64,000 nt of DNA from BACL11 sp945865535 (GCA_947502765.1 CANNBA010000001.1:1-64000), one strand, 5' to 3'; shown: positions 41,021-51,297, counted from the stretch's first letter. The notes: generated by a model not told the origin, from the letters alone. Numbers and translations: made by a program.

Positions 41021-42931
41021 ATGTCTACAAAACACTATTCAAGAAAAGAAAGACAATTAAAGTACTTAGTAAAAAAACTAAATATTTTAATCCAAAAAAC
41101 TGATTCAAATCTAAAATCAGAAATTAAGAAGATTTCAGATAAGATTAAGTACTTAGTGAGTCAACTTAATGGCATTATAAGTGCCCCTGGATTGAAGCGC
41201 ATTCTTGGAACTATTGCTCTTTTTATAGGAATTTCTTTTACCAATACAGCTGCTGCTCAATGGTTTGCCTATCCTGTAACAAATCCTTTTGGAATTACAC
41301 CAGGAACTACTAATAATTTCCAATCAGTAAACCTAATTGATATTGATAATGATGGGGATCTCGATCTTTTTACAGATAATATAATTTATGGCTACTATGT
41401 GTATATGGGAAATTTCAATTTTCAAGAAAATATTGGTACCTCAACCAATCCTAATTTTGATGTTCCAGAGTCAAATCCTTTCAATTTACCTGATTCAATA
41501 ATTTCATCTGATATTTTTCAACAAAGACACTTTGTAGATTTTGATGGAGATGGAGATTTTGATGTATTATCTAATATTTTTACTTTTAATTATTCCACTT
41601 ATTCTTACGTTTCTAGATATAGGTATTATGAGAATATAGGCACCCCTGCTGTTGCTAACTTTGGACCAGCTGTTGTAAATCCTTTCGGATTGCAAGACTC
41701 TCCTAATATTGAATTCTCAGCTATAGGAGACATTGATAATGATGGAGATTTTGATTTAATTAATTGTTCCTTAAGCTACGGTAGTTATTATAGCAACTTT
41801 CTTTTTATTGAAAATACTGGAAGTAGTACATCGCCAACATTCAGTTTGGCTCAAGCCAATACTTTTGGTATTCCCTCTGCTTATGGAGTTGGAATTACAT
41901 CATTAACAGATTTGGATAATGATGGTGATTTAGATATAATATTTGGCGAATATGTAAATTATGCTGGACAATTTTCATTTAATGAAAATACAGGCACTGC
42001 TAATACTGCTCAATTTTCCACAACTGTAAGTAATCCTTATGGGTTAAATGGATCCCTATTTAATAGTGCACCCACACTTGAATTTAAAGATTTAGATGGA
42101 GACGGTGATTTAGATTTACTTGCAGGAACATCTGAGGAAACATCTTATTTTGAAAATGTAGCTATACAACAACCCATTACTTATGAATGTATTAATTATT
42201 CATGTGTTGACCCAGGAACAGGAAGTGGTCCTTACTCAACACTTGCCGCATGTCAAACTACTTGCGTAGTTCCTGTAAGCTATGAATGTGACTGGTGGAG
42301 CGGTGGCTGTTATGATCCAGGAAACGGAATGGGAATGTATGCAACTCTGACTGATTGTCAAACAAATTGTATCATTCCTACAGTAACCTATGAATGTGAT
42401 TTAGGTTTTGGATGTTATGATCCTGGTAACGGAATGGGAATTTATGCCACTTTGACGGATTGTCAAGCAAATTGTGGAATAGTAACACCAACTTGGAATT
42501 GCACAAATGGAAGTTGTACAGACCCAGGAACAGGAAATGGAACTTACGCTTTATTAACTGATTGTCAAGTAAATTGTGGAATAGTAACACCAACTTGGAA
42601 TTGTAATACAACTCTAGGATGTATTGATCCAGCAGATGGTTCTGGTTTATATGCTAGTCTTGCAGGATGTCAAGCAAATTGCAATCTAACTTCAGTTCAA
42701 AATACTAAGGTTGATAATTTAAAATTATTTCCTAATCCTGTAAATAATACTCTAAATATTAGTACTGAAAAAGAAATAAAAAAGATTGAAATTTATGATG
42801 GCTTAGGTAGAATAATACTATCAAAAGAAAATCCATCTACCACTATTAATGTAGAACAACTTGAAAGCGGAATTTATTCCATTGCTATTATTTTTGAAGA
42901 CAGTAGAATTTTAAGAAAATTTACTAAATAA
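41021..42931 (+). CDS. T9SS-secreted FG-GAP/VCBS protein with five Cys-rich repeats
   Basis: The ATG at 41021 gives 636 residues; a TTG at 41012 adds three. A basic, helical leader of about 50 residues (MSTKHYSRKERQLKYLV...) precedes the hydrophobic part of the signal (ILGTIALFIGISFTNTAAAQ). Residues about 85-385 form FG-GAP/VCBS-like calcium-binding repeats (DIDNDGDLDLF, DFDGDGDFDVL, DLDNDGDLDII, DLDGDGDLDLL). Five tandem repeats of about 35 residues follow (about 390-560), each with four Cys and a DPGxGxGxYxxLxxCQxxC core. The C-terminus is a canonical type A sorting domain (LKLFPNPVNNTLNI ... IYDGLGR ... LESGIYSIAI). Probably surface-bound; ligand unknown. Confidence 0.88.
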   Translation: MSTKHYSRKERQLKYLVKKLNILIQKTDSNLKSEIKKISDKIKYLVSQLNGIISAPGLKRILGTIALFIGISFTNTAAAQWFAYPVTNPFGITPGTTNNFQSVNLIDIDNDGDLDLFTDNIIYGYYVYMGNFNFQENIGTSTNPNFDVPESNPFNLPDSIISSDIFQQRHFVDFDGDGDFDVLSNIFTFNYSTYSYVSRYRYYENIGTPAVANFGPAVVNPFGLQDSPNIEFSAIGDIDNDGDFDLINCSLSYGSYYSNFLFIENTGSSTSPTFSLAQANTFGIPSAYGVGITSLTDLDNDGDLDIIFGEYVNYAGQFSFNENTGTANTAQFSTTVSNPYGLNGSLFNSAPTLEFKDLDGDGDLDLLAGTSEETSYFENVAIQQPITYECINYSCVDPGTGSGPYSTLAACQTTCVVPVSYECDWWSGGCYDPGNGMGMYATLTDCQTNCIIPTVTYECDLGFGCYDPGNGMGIYATLTDCQANCGIVTPTWNCTNGSCTDPGTGNGTYALLTDCQVNCGIVTPTWNCNTTLGCIDPADGSGLYASLAGCQANCNLTSVQNTKVDNLKLFPNPVNNTLNISTEKEIKKIEIYDGLGRIILSKENPSTTINVEQLESGIYSIAIIFEDSRILRKFTK

Positions 42932-42950
42932 CCCCACTTACTAAAAAATG

Positions 42951-42976
42951 AAACGGGCTTCTAAAGCCCGTTTTTT
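42951..42976. terminator. Bidirectional terminator
   Basis: AAACGGGCTT pairs with AAGCCCGTTT across a three-base loop and is followed by T. It separates the convergent FG-GAP and DUF4294 genes, and its T-run overlaps the DUF4294 stop. Confidence 0.9.
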
Positions 42977-43553
42977 ATTCTAAAACTCCTTCCAATTTAG
43001 CTTGTATAAGAATGTGTTCTATAAGCATATCCTCTCTGATATTTACAGGATCATATTGAGTTTTTAAATTATTATCCCAAAGTTTAGCCATGGTTTGCCA
43101 AAATAATGCATTAAAACTTCCTCTATATGATTTTACAATATCATAAGATGTAGTATTGGTTTCACGGTAAATCAGCTTTACCAATATCTTTCCTTCATTC
43201 ATAGTAAGGCTCTTTAATCTATCGGTATATTCCTCTTTGACCCATTTGGTCACTTCTTTGGTGTACTGTTTCTTTTTTCTCCTTTTTGGAATATTCTCTA
43301 AATTTGATTTAATCTCATCTAGTTTCTTTTTCGCTATTAATGCATAGGGATACACTTTAAGCACTCTCCTTTTTAAAATGTAGTAAGCGTTTTTATCCTC
43401 TTTACTCTTAAATGCTAATATTTCTACTTCTGGTAATTTAGAAAAAAAAATAGTGTCCTGATCTATTACTTCAAAATCCAAGACATTTATAGTTTGTGCA
43501 TTTACTGAAAGAAAAAATAAGCTAAAAAGAAAAAATATCGCAAATCTTTGCAT
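42975..43553 (-). CDS. DUF4294 domain protein
   Basis: A 192-residue exported protein with a signal peptide (1-19, ending LSVNAQ). The rest is the DUF4294 domain: LPEVEILAFKSKEDKNAYYILKRRVLKVYPYALIAKKKLDEI, then a very basic stretch (NIPKRRKKKQYTKEV), and RETNTTSYDIVKSYRGSFNALFWQTMAKLWDNNLKTQYDP. The family is confined to Bacteroidota and its function is unknown. It follows the S8 protease gene directly (one-base overlap), so it is co-transcribed; co-occurrence with the T9SS protease is notable but may be chance. Confidence 0.85.
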   Translation of the reverse strand: MQRFAIFFLFSLFFLSVNAQTINVLDFEVIDQDTIFFSKLPEVEILAFKSKEDKNAYYILKRRVLKVYPYALIAKKKLDEIKSNLENIPKRRKKKQYTKEVTKWVKEEYTDRLKSLTMNEGKILVKLIYRETNTTSYDIVKSYRGSFNALFWQTMAKLWDNNLKTQYDPVNIREDMLIEHILIQAKLEGVLE

Positions 43554-46500
43554 TATTGGATAATTATTTGTCTTTGAAAGGTTTCTTTTTCAGTTATAAC
43601 TTTGATAGTATACATCCCTTTTGATAATTCACGCATATCCAATACTGTAGCATTGCTGTAAGGGTATTGCAACATATAAAGGCGAGCACTTACATCAAAA
43701 ACGAGTATTTGTTTAATTGTATTAGTAGCCGTAATAGTACACTTTGATGTTGTGGGATTTGGAAAAATATTTATTAGCTGATTATTTTCTGCAATAGAGA
43801 CAGGTGAAGTAATGAATACTGCTGTAGCATCTGCATACTCTGATTTACAATTCTCTATCATGTTTAGATTGTAAAAAAAGTAGTAGTATTCAGGATCACC
43901 AAATGGGGAATTATGGCCTGTAATACTTGCTAAGCTAGCCAGTTGATAAGGATAAGAAGCTCCAGAATTATTCCTGTATAAGCCAGAACTTCCACTAGAG
44001 ATTCCTAATTCCAAATCATTCATAACTGGAACATTAAAATCTACATTCAAAGTATTTAATCCTAACTGAACTGTAATTGTAGTATCTTCCACCACCTGTG
44101 AATTATTATCCCTTAATTCAAATGTTATTGCTTGTGATGTTCCAGCATATACATCAAAAGAAACTAATTTAGAAGGAGTGTAACAATCAATAAGCAGATG
44201 TCTATCATTATTGTAATATCCTCCACCACCAATGCTGTTATCTAAGGGGCCACCAAATACTGAAGATCCTCCAAAATCTCTAGCATAATAAGTCGTATTC
44301 TGAGTTAAAACTGGTGTAGTAAAGTTTGCTCCAGAATATAAAGGAGCGCTTCCCAAAGTGTCTGAAAACCATTTTACATTATTTGAAGAACTGCTTAGAA
44401 TAAATGAAGATGGATTTACAAAAGAAGTGTCATTATAAGTTATAGGAGCAGGAGTATAATTCACACTAAATAAATTTTGATAAAAAACAGTATCTGCACC
44501 CAAATTATTTGAAACTATTAATTGTACTGAATAGCTGCCACTACTTTGATAATTATGGACAGGATCTTGCAAGCTTGAAGTGTTTCCATCTCCAAAATCC
44601 CAACTCCAATTATTTGGCTGATTCTGACTCAAATCTGAAAAAGAAATTTCTCCTGAGCAAGATAATGAAGATGAAACAGAAAAATCTGCAATAGGAACAT
44701 CAGTACATCCATTATAAGTTGGTTGTGCGTTTACAGCTATCGCCCTTCTTCCTTTTTTTCCATTAACTTTTGCACAAACTGAAAACCAACTATCCGTAAT
44801 TAAAGGATTAGGATTTAGAAAGAATGCATTTGTCGTTGTAGTTGTTGTCATTGAATCCATATACATATTTCCTAGCATGCTCACTTCATAAGATGTAGCA
44901 CCACTTACTGCATTCCAAAAAACATAAACAGAATCTGCACAAATCCAGTCTACTACTACATTTTGAGGCACATTAATAATACTAAAAAAATCATCACTCT
45001 CATCTGAGAAACCATTTCTACTGACACGTACTTTTGCATTATTCGCAACTACATTAGGTACTGAAACAAGTGTATATTGTCTATTACTACCATTAATACT
45101 AGAATTTACTCCTATCCAATTCGCCCCTCCATCAATAGTATATTCTAAAGTAAAATTACCGCTATTTCCATATGCATCCCATCTAATAATTTCTGATTCA
45201 CTAGCAACCCAACCTTCTCCACCCACTGGGTAAGTAAGCGTTATTTCATCATTTAAAAAAACATAGGAAACCGAATACTCCTGAGGTCCAAAAGGAATAG
45301 AATTGCCACTTACCATTAGAGTGTAATTTCCAGGCAATGGATTATCAATAGTAATCTGTTCCATATTATTAATATGATCCGCTCCTTTTATAGCATTAGA
45401 ATTAAGTGCTGCTGAATTTGCAGTAGTGTCAAGTATCCATGGTAATTCTACTGAATTGCCTAAATCATCAAACAATTCTATATCCAAATCATTCACTAAA
45501 GCCGGACTAGCATTAGCACTTGCTTCTTTATCATGCCAATATACCATTAATTTTAATTGATTTGTTCCAGAGGGAATAGTAATGGAATGCGTGTTAGTAC
45601 CCCCCTGAGAAATATTATCAATAAGATACTGATTATTTTCTAGAATTGTGACTGCTCTAAGCACATTTACTTCTCCCCATCCATGCTGGAAATCAGGTCC
45701 AGGGTTTCCGATATCATCAGCAGCATTCAATAATACATTCTTCATAATAGAAGAATTTGGATTTTGTCCACCATTCAATTCTTTATAAGCCTGATACAAT
45801 TGCCCCATTACACCAGCAATTCCTGGACAAGACATTGATGTTCCTGTTTTTAAACCATAATCATTGTCTGGAATAGTAGAATTTACAGAACTGCCTTTTG
45901 CTCCAATATCAGGTTTTATTCTGCCATCAGCAGCAGGACCCCTACTTGATGATGAGGCTAAAATTCCTGATGATGTAAGATTTGCTACAGCAATTACATT
46001 TTTGCCTTGTTTATGCCCTCCTGTTACATTGCCCCATCCGCTTCCTGCACCATATCCACAATCAGAACTTCCATCATTTCCTGCTGAAAACACATGAATG
46101 AGTGATGGATATAGATTAATCTGCTCATCTAAATCTTTTGCTAATGAGGTGTATCCAGCATTGCAGCCATTGCTATATGATTTTGAGGTAATAATTACAT
46201 CATTATTTTGATATAATAAAGGAACATCATAATAGTTGTTATTATTCGAACTATACACATATAAAAAGGCTGCATCAGACATACCAGCAGCAATTGGATC
46301 TAAATTGCCAGAACCCATAATAGTACCAGCAACATGATCACCATGATCGTCTCCACTACTTGTACTACATCCTCCACAATTTGACTGGTCAATTCTACCT
46401 TGATAATCAATATGAGGACCAATTATTCCATCATCTTGCATCATAATATTTATTCCTTCTCCATTATAATGTCTTCCACTGGTATATTCAGTATTTATTG

Positions 46501-47125
46501 TATTTGACCTATGTAATGTTCTTCCCGTTTTATTTTCTTTCTCTGATGGAGAGTCAATAGGTTCAATATACCACACTTCATTAATAGTTGATAATGCAGA
46601 TAATTCAATAGGGTCTATTTTTAAAGTAATACTATTGCTAAAACTATTTATAGCATCTATTTGATAATTACTCATTTTAAAAGATTCCTGAACACTAAAT
46701 ATATCTGCATTTTTATATAATAATACTTTAACAGATAACTTGTTGTTATTCAAAGCCCAAACAGGAAAATTATTATTCTGCAACTTAGGATCAATTTTAT
46801 AATGAGGCTTAATAGCAGAGATAGCAAGAATACCAAAATCAGATAAAGTAGTAATATTGATGTTTTTTGGAATACTTACTACATACGCTCTATTTGGAAT
46901 ATACTCCAAAAAATCAATACCAATATCTCTAATATTTTCCTTTTCTTTATTGCTTGGAATCTTAGAAAAACACACAAAGTGATAATTTATATTATTTGAT
47001 CTATCTATTTCAATATCATAGCTTAAAGTTATTGTGCCTGACTTTAGAAATAAAGTGCTTTCTTGAGCAAATAAATTAGCGCTAAAGAATGTAATTAAGA
47101 AAATAAGAAGAAGATGCTTTCTCAT
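43553..47125 (-). CDS. Secreted S8 (subtilisin-like) serine protease with PKD and T9SS domains
   Basis: A 1190-residue protein with a signal peptide (1-20) and an N-terminal propeptide (about 25-205). The S8 catalytic domain (about 215-495) has D231, H261 (DDHGDHVAG), oxyanion N350 (SAGNDG) and S430 (KTGTSMSCPG). Then come a P-proprotein-convertase-like jelly roll (about 500-630), a beta domain with VGGEGWVASE, an Fn3-like domain, a PKD domain (about 815-890, FSDLSQNQPNNWSWDFGDGNTS), and the 130-residue module shared with the gene at 22064. It ends in a type A sorting domain (INIFPNPTTSKCTI ... LSKGMYTIKV). Likely an extracellular protease. Confidence 0.93.
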   Translation of the reverse strand: MRKHLLLIFLITFFSANLFAQESTLFLKSGTITLSYDIEIDRSNNINYHFVCFSKIPSNKEKENIRDIGIDFLEYIPNRAYVVSIPKNINITTLSDFGILAISAIKPHYKIDPKLQNNNFPVWALNNNKLSVKVLLYKNADIFSVQESFKMSNYQIDAINSFSNSITLKIDPIELSALSTINEVWYIEPIDSPSEKENKTGRTLHRSNTINTEYTSGRHYNGEGINIMMQDDGIIGPHIDYQGRIDQSNCGGCSTSSGDDHGDHVAGTIMGSGNLDPIAAGMSDAAFLYVYSSNNNNYYDVPLLYQNNDVIITSKSYSNGCNAGYTSLAKDLDEQINLYPSLIHVFSAGNDGSSDCGYGAGSGWGNVTGGHKQGKNVIAVANLTSSGILASSSSRGPAADGRIKPDIGAKGSSVNSTIPDNDYGLKTGTSMSCPGIAGVMGQLYQAYKELNGGQNPNSSIMKNVLLNAADDIGNPGPDFQHGWGEVNVLRAVTILENNQYLIDNISQGGTNTHSITIPSGTNQLKLMVYWHDKEASANASPALVNDLDIELFDDLGNSVELPWILDTTANSAALNSNAIKGADHINNMEQITIDNPLPGNYTLMVSGNSIPFGPQEYSVSYVFLNDEITLTYPVGGEGWVASESEIIRWDAYGNSGNFTLEYTIDGGANWIGVNSSINGSNRQYTLVSVPNVVANNAKVRVSRNGFSDESDDFFSIINVPQNVVVDWICADSVYVFWNAVSGATSYEVSMLGNMYMDSMTTTTTTNAFFLNPNPLITDSWFSVCAKVNGKKGRRAIAVNAQPTYNGCTDVPIADFSVSSSLSCSGEISFSDLSQNQPNNWSWDFGDGNTSSLQDPVHNYQSSGSYSVQLIVSNNLGADTVFYQNLFSVNYTPAPITYNDTSFVNPSSFILSSSSNNVKWFSDTLGSAPLYSGANFTTPVLTQNTTYYARDFGGSSVFGGPLDNSIGGGGYYNNDRHLLIDCYTPSKLVSFDVYAGTSQAITFELRDNNSQVVEDTTITVQLGLNTLNVDFNVPVMNDLELGISSGSSGLYRNNSGASYPYQLASLASITGHNSPFGDPEYYYFFYNLNMIENCKSEYADATAVFITSPVSIAENNQLINIFPNPTTSKCTITATNTIKQILVFDVSARLYMLQYPYSNATVLDMRELSKGMYTIKVITEKETFQRQIIIQ

Positions 47126-47143
47126 TGAATAAATTGTTTCTTA

Positions 47144-47151
47144 CAAAAATA
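47144..47151 (-). promoter_or_regulatory. TAnnTTTG promoter of the S8 protease gene
   Basis: TATTTTTG on the minus strand ends 18 bases before the ATG at 47125. Confidence 0.5.
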
Positions 47152-47222
47152 CAACTGTTAAATGATTTCACATCATTATAATAATTAAATTTAAAATAGT
47201 TTATTCGTTCAGAATCAATATG

Positions 47223-47230
47223 TAATTTTG
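47223..47230 (+). promoter_or_regulatory. TAnnTTTG promoter giving a leaderless flavoprotein mRNA
   Basis: TAATTTTG ends five bases before the ATG at 47236. It favours that ATG over the TTG at 47233. Confidence 0.6.
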
Positions 47231-47235
47231 TCTTG

Positions 47236-48777
47236 ATGATAAAAAAAGTACAACTTCAAGTTTTACCTAAGGAGGCCGCAAATTCTGATTTACTTTTAGA
47301 AATTGTTTCTGAAAAAGTTAATGCTGAGAAGTCTTCTATAAAACATATTGAAATTTTAAAAAGATCGATTGATGCAAGGCAAAAAATAACTAAAATCAAC
47401 TTAAGCGTTGCTATTTACATTAACGAGTCCTGCAATATCGTAAAAAAAATAATTACTGAATATAAAGATGTCAGTAATGCCCAGGAAGTAATTATTATTG
47501 GTGCTGGTCCTGCTGGTCTTTTTGCAGCTTTAAAACTACTAACAAAAGGATTACAGCCAATTATTATAGAAAGAGGAAAAGATGTGAGAGCAAGAAGATT
47601 AGATTTAGCAAAACTTACAAAAGAACATATAGTAAATGAAGATTCCAACTACTGTTTTGGTGAGGGTGGTGCTGGCACCTACTCAGATGGAAAGCTATAT
47701 ACCAGAAGTACAAAAAGAGGAGATGTCGAAAATATCTTAGATGTTTTAATTCATCATGGTGCTAATCCAGAAATAAAAGTAGATGCACATCCTCATATAG
47801 GGACTAATAAACTGCCTAAAATTATTAAAGCTATACGCGAAACTATTATAAAATATGGAGGCAAAGTTTTATTTAACTCTAGAGTAACTGATATTATCAT
47901 AAAAAATAAAAAAGTTGATGGTGTTTTACTTCACAATGGCGAAAAAATTAATGCCAGTAAAATTATTTTAGCAACAGGGCATTCTGCTCGTGATATATTT
48001 GAACTATTACATAAAAAAGAGATTGAGATAGAAGCAAAAGCATTTGCTCTTGGTGTAAGAGTAGAGCATACTCAAGAATTAATCGACCAAATACAATATA
48101 AATGTAAATCAAGAGGAGAATATTTGCCTCCAGCTCCATATTCTATTGTCAAACAAGTAAATGGTAGAGGAGTTTATTCCTTTTGTATGTGTCCTGGCGG
48201 GATTATTGCTCCTTGCGCCACAAGCCCTGGTGAGGTTGTAACCAATGGATGGTCTCCATCCAGAAGAGATTACGAAACTTCAAACTCAGGAATTGTAGTA
48301 GAACTTAATAATAAAGATTTCGCAAAATATGCTGATAAGGGTCCGCTTGCTGGCATGTATTTTCAAAAAGAAATAGAGCAAATTGCTTGGGAAATGGCAG
48401 GCAAAACACAAAAAGTTCCAGCACAAAGGTTAGTTGATTTCACTACTAATAAATTATCGGCTAATATTCCAAAAACATCTTATTTTCCTGGTACAAAATC
48501 GACTCAACTGAGTACAATTTTACCAAAATTTGTAAATGAAAATCTCAAAGAAGGATTTAGACAGTTTGGGATGCAAATGAAGGGATATTTGACAAATGAA
48601 GCTGTAGTACACGCCCCAGAAAGCAGAACCTCTTCCCCTGTTAGAATTCCTAGAGATAAAGAAACATTACAACATCCTCAAATTAAAGGGCTTTTTCCTT
48701 GTGGTGAAGGAGCTGGTTATGCTGGAGGTATTATCTCTGCTGCCATTGATGGCGAAAAATGTGCTGATAAGTGCTGA
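47236..48777 (+). CDS. FAD-dependent dehydrogenase-like protein (COG2509)
   Basis: With the ATG at 47236 the protein has 513 residues. An N-terminal domain of about 80 residues precedes the FAD-binding Rossmann motif IIGAGPAGLFAALKLL, and then IIERGKDVRARR. The motif NYCFGEGGAGTYSDGKLYTR is characteristic of this family. Further blocks are ILATGHSARDIFELL, VYSFCMCPGGIIAPCATSPGEVVTNG with two Cys, and the C-terminal GLFPCGEGAGYAGGIISAAIDG. The length and motif order match COG2509, whose substrate is unknown; a redox enzyme is expected. The gene stands alone between the divergent protease and the convergent pheT. Confidence 0.88.
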   Translation: MIKKVQLQVLPKEAANSDLLLEIVSEKVNAEKSSIKHIEILKRSIDARQKITKINLSVAIYINESCNIVKKIITEYKDVSNAQEVIIIGAGPAGLFAALKLLTKGLQPIIIERGKDVRARRLDLAKLTKEHIVNEDSNYCFGEGGAGTYSDGKLYTRSTKRGDVENILDVLIHHGANPEIKVDAHPHIGTNKLPKIIKAIRETIIKYGGKVLFNSRVTDIIIKNKKVDGVLLHNGEKINASKIILATGHSARDIFELLHKKEIEIEAKAFALGVRVEHTQELIDQIQYKCKSRGEYLPPAPYSIVKQVNGRGVYSFCMCPGGIIAPCATSPGEVVTNGWSPSRRDYETSNSGIVVELNNKDFAKYADKGPLAGMYFQKEIEQIAWEMAGKTQKVPAQRLVDFTTNKLSANIPKTSYFPGTKSTQLSTILPKFVNENLKEGFRQFGMQMKGYLTNEAVVHAPESRTSSPVRIPRDKETLQHPQIKGLFPCGEGAGYAGGIISAAIDGEKCADKC

Positions 48778-48795
48778 TTTATAGTAAATGAAAGA

Positions 48796-51219
48796 TTATC
48801 GTATCTCAGCTCCTGCTTGTTCTTTAAAAGATTGCATTAATTTCTCCATTAGCTTATCGACATATAAATCAGTTAAAGTTTGAGTTTCATCAGCCATAGT
48901 AAAGGCTAAAGCATAAGATTTTTTTCCCTTAGGTAGTTTATCGCCTTCATACACATCAAATAAATTAACTCTTTTTAAAATTTTAGTATCCACTTGCATT
49001 GCTATTTTTTGGAGATGATCAAACGAAACATCCTTGTCAATTAGTAAAGATAAATCCCTTCTTACTTCAGGGAATTTTGAAATTTCTTGATAGTTGATTT
49101 TAGTATCTCCAACCAATTCAAGCACTAAATCCCAATTAAAATCTGCAGCATACACCTCTGATTTTACATCAAATGCTTTGCAAAGCTTTTTATCCAATTT
49201 TCCAAAGCAAACCAATCTTTTTTTGTTGAATTTATACATCAAAGCCTCATTAAAACCATAAGTATTGATTGATTCTGATTTTATAGTATTGATTCCCAAT
49301 CTGCTTAAAATGTGTTCTACTTTCTCTTTGATAAAAAAGAAATCTGCTTTAGTAGAATTGGTATTCCAATTTTCAGCCTCAACCCTACCACTTACTAAAA
49401 TCTGGAGGTGTTGATTTTCTAAATAACCTTGCTCTGTTTTATGATAAGTTTTGCCAAATTCATAAAACTTAACATCTGCATTTTTACGGTTCTGATTGTA
49501 AGTAATGTTTTCCAAACCACTAAATAAAAGTGACTGACGCATTACATTCAAATCTTGGGATAAAGGATTCAAAAGCTCCACATTTTGATTTGCATCCAAT
49601 TCTGGAATTAAAGCTGTATACTTCCCTTTGGTTAAGGAATTGTTCATAGTCTCATTAAAGCCATTGCTAGACAATAAATCGGAAATTGTATTCCTAATAT
49701 CTTCAGGATTTACTCCATTGCTATATGAAATTGTTGAATTTAACTTTTTAGGAATTGCAACTGTGTTAAAACCATAAATTCTTAAAATCTCCTCAATTAC
49801 ATCAACTCCTCTTTGTACATCAGCACGAAAGGGAGGAACAAGCAAGCTTAAACCATTAGGACTTTCGCTTGTAATTTCAATTTCCAAATCTTTAAGTATA
49901 CTTTTTACCGCTTTTCTATCAATAAGCTCACCAATAAGATTATCCATCTTTGCATAGGAAAGCTCAACTGAAAAATGTGCTATCTTATTTGGATAAATAT
50001 CAGTAATCTGAGAAGCAATTTCACCACCACATATCTCAGTAATTAAAAGAGCAGCACGTTTTAGCGCATAAACAGTAATATTTGGATCACAACCTCTCTC
50101 GTATCTAAAAGAGGCGTCAGTACTAAAACCATATCTTTTAGCGGTTTTGCGAATGCTAATAGGGTTAAAATAAGCCGATTCTAAAAAGATATCTTTAGTT
50201 GCTTTAGAAACACCAGAATCTATCCCACCATATACCCCTGCAATACACATAGCTTTGGTGGCATTGTTTATCATTAAATCATCAGCTGAAAGCTCTCTTT
50301 CAACTGCATCCAAAGTAGTAAACTTGGTTTTATTCTTAACTCTTGAAACAATAATTTTATTTCCATTAATCTTAGCCATATCAAAAGCGTGTAGAGGCTG
50401 ACCAATTTCATGAAGTACATAATTGATAATATCTACTACATTATTGATAGGCGTAAGCCCTATAGCTTTTAATTTATTTTGTAGCCAATCAGGTGAATCG
50501 GCCACTTTAATACCGCTAATACTTAGACCAGAATACCTGGGACAAAGTTCAGTGTCTTTTACTTCAACGGTAATAGTTTTGCTAGTATTGGCAACTTTAA
50601 ATCCATCTACTGATGGTCTGCACATTTGTAGTTTACTTCCTTTATGGTTAAGTGCTGTTAGTAAATCACGGGCAACACCAATATGCCCCATAGCATCAGA
50701 GCGGTTTGGGGTAAGCCCAATTTCAAAAACTGTATCTGATTCCAATTGGAAATATGTACTGGCAGGCATACCCACTTTTGCTTTAGTATCCAATACCATA
50801 ATACCACCTGTTGGTTCTCCAATACCTAACTCATCTGCTCCACAAATCATCCCTTCTGAAGTTTCTCCTCTAATTTTACTTTTTTGGATTGTAAAGCTCT
50901 CAGCCCCATTATAAATAATAGTACCGATAGTAGCAACTGGTACCTTTTGCCCAGGAGCAACATTAGGAGCGCCACATACTATCTGCAAGGGCTCCTTAGC
51001 TCCTATATTTACAGTAGTAATGGCTAATCTATCTGCATTTGGGTGCTGGATTCTAGTAAGCACCTGACCAATTACAACTCCTTTAAGCCCTCCTTTTATG
51101 ATTTCTACTTGGTTTACACTTTCTACTTCTAAGCCAATATCAGTTAATAGTGTGGCTAGCTGATCAGCAGGTAGCTCCAGATTTAAATAGTTATTAAGCC
51201 AAGCATAAGATATTTTCAT
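48796..51219 (-). CDS. pheT: Phenylalanine-tRNA ligase beta subunit
   Basis: An 807-residue beta subunit. Domains in order: an EMAP/tRNA-binding OB fold (about 40-150, with VVIGQVLTRIQHPNADRLAIT and QIVCGAPNVAPGQKVPVA), the B3/B4 editing domain (about 210-390; NNVVDIINYVLHEIGQPLHAFD), B5 (about 400-480), the catalytic-core-like domain with PRR-type ends, and a C-terminal ferredoxin-fold anticodon-binding domain (about 715-807; EVRRDLSLLID). With PheS, which is not in the window, it charges tRNA-Phe. The length is normal. Confidence 0.97.
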   Translation of the reverse strand: MKISYAWLNNYLNLELPADQLATLLTDIGLEVESVNQVEIIKGGLKGVVIGQVLTRIQHPNADRLAITTVNIGAKEPLQIVCGAPNVAPGQKVPVATIGTIIYNGAESFTIQKSKIRGETSEGMICGADELGIGEPTGGIMVLDTKAKVGMPASTYFQLESDTVFEIGLTPNRSDAMGHIGVARDLLTALNHKGSKLQMCRPSVDGFKVANTSKTITVEVKDTELCPRYSGLSISGIKVADSPDWLQNKLKAIGLTPINNVVDIINYVLHEIGQPLHAFDMAKINGNKIIVSRVKNKTKFTTLDAVERELSADDLMINNATKAMCIAGVYGGIDSGVSKATKDIFLESAYFNPISIRKTAKRYGFSTDASFRYERGCDPNITVYALKRAALLITEICGGEIASQITDIYPNKIAHFSVELSYAKMDNLIGELIDRKAVKSILKDLEIEITSESPNGLSLLVPPFRADVQRGVDVIEEILRIYGFNTVAIPKKLNSTISYSNGVNPEDIRNTISDLLSSNGFNETMNNSLTKGKYTALIPELDANQNVELLNPLSQDLNVMRQSLLFSGLENITYNQNRKNADVKFYEFGKTYHKTEQGYLENQHLQILVSGRVEAENWNTNSTKADFFFIKEKVEHILSRLGINTIKSESINTYGFNEALMYKFNKKRLVCFGKLDKKLCKAFDVKSEVYAADFNWDLVLELVGDTKINYQEISKFPEVRRDLSLLIDKDVSFDHLQKIAMQVDTKILKRVNLFDVYEGDKLPKGKKSYALAFTMADETQTLTDLYVDKLMEKLMQSFKEQAGAEIR

Positions 51220-51242
51220 TTAGCAATACTTTGTAATAAATA

Positions 51243-51250
51243 CAAAAATA
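51243..51250 (-). promoter_or_regulatory. TAnnTTTG promoter of pheT
   Basis: TATTTTTG on the minus strand ends 23 bases before the pheT ATG at 51219. Confidence 0.5.
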
Positions 51251-51297
51251 TAAAAATAGCAAGCTAGTTTACATTATTTACTATTAAGTTTTTAAAC

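Noticed and set aside
42181..42690. Nucleotide repeats in the FG-GAP gene considered as a CRISPR-like array.
   Set aside because: They are coding repeats in frame with a Cys-rich protein module; spacers are not unique sequences.
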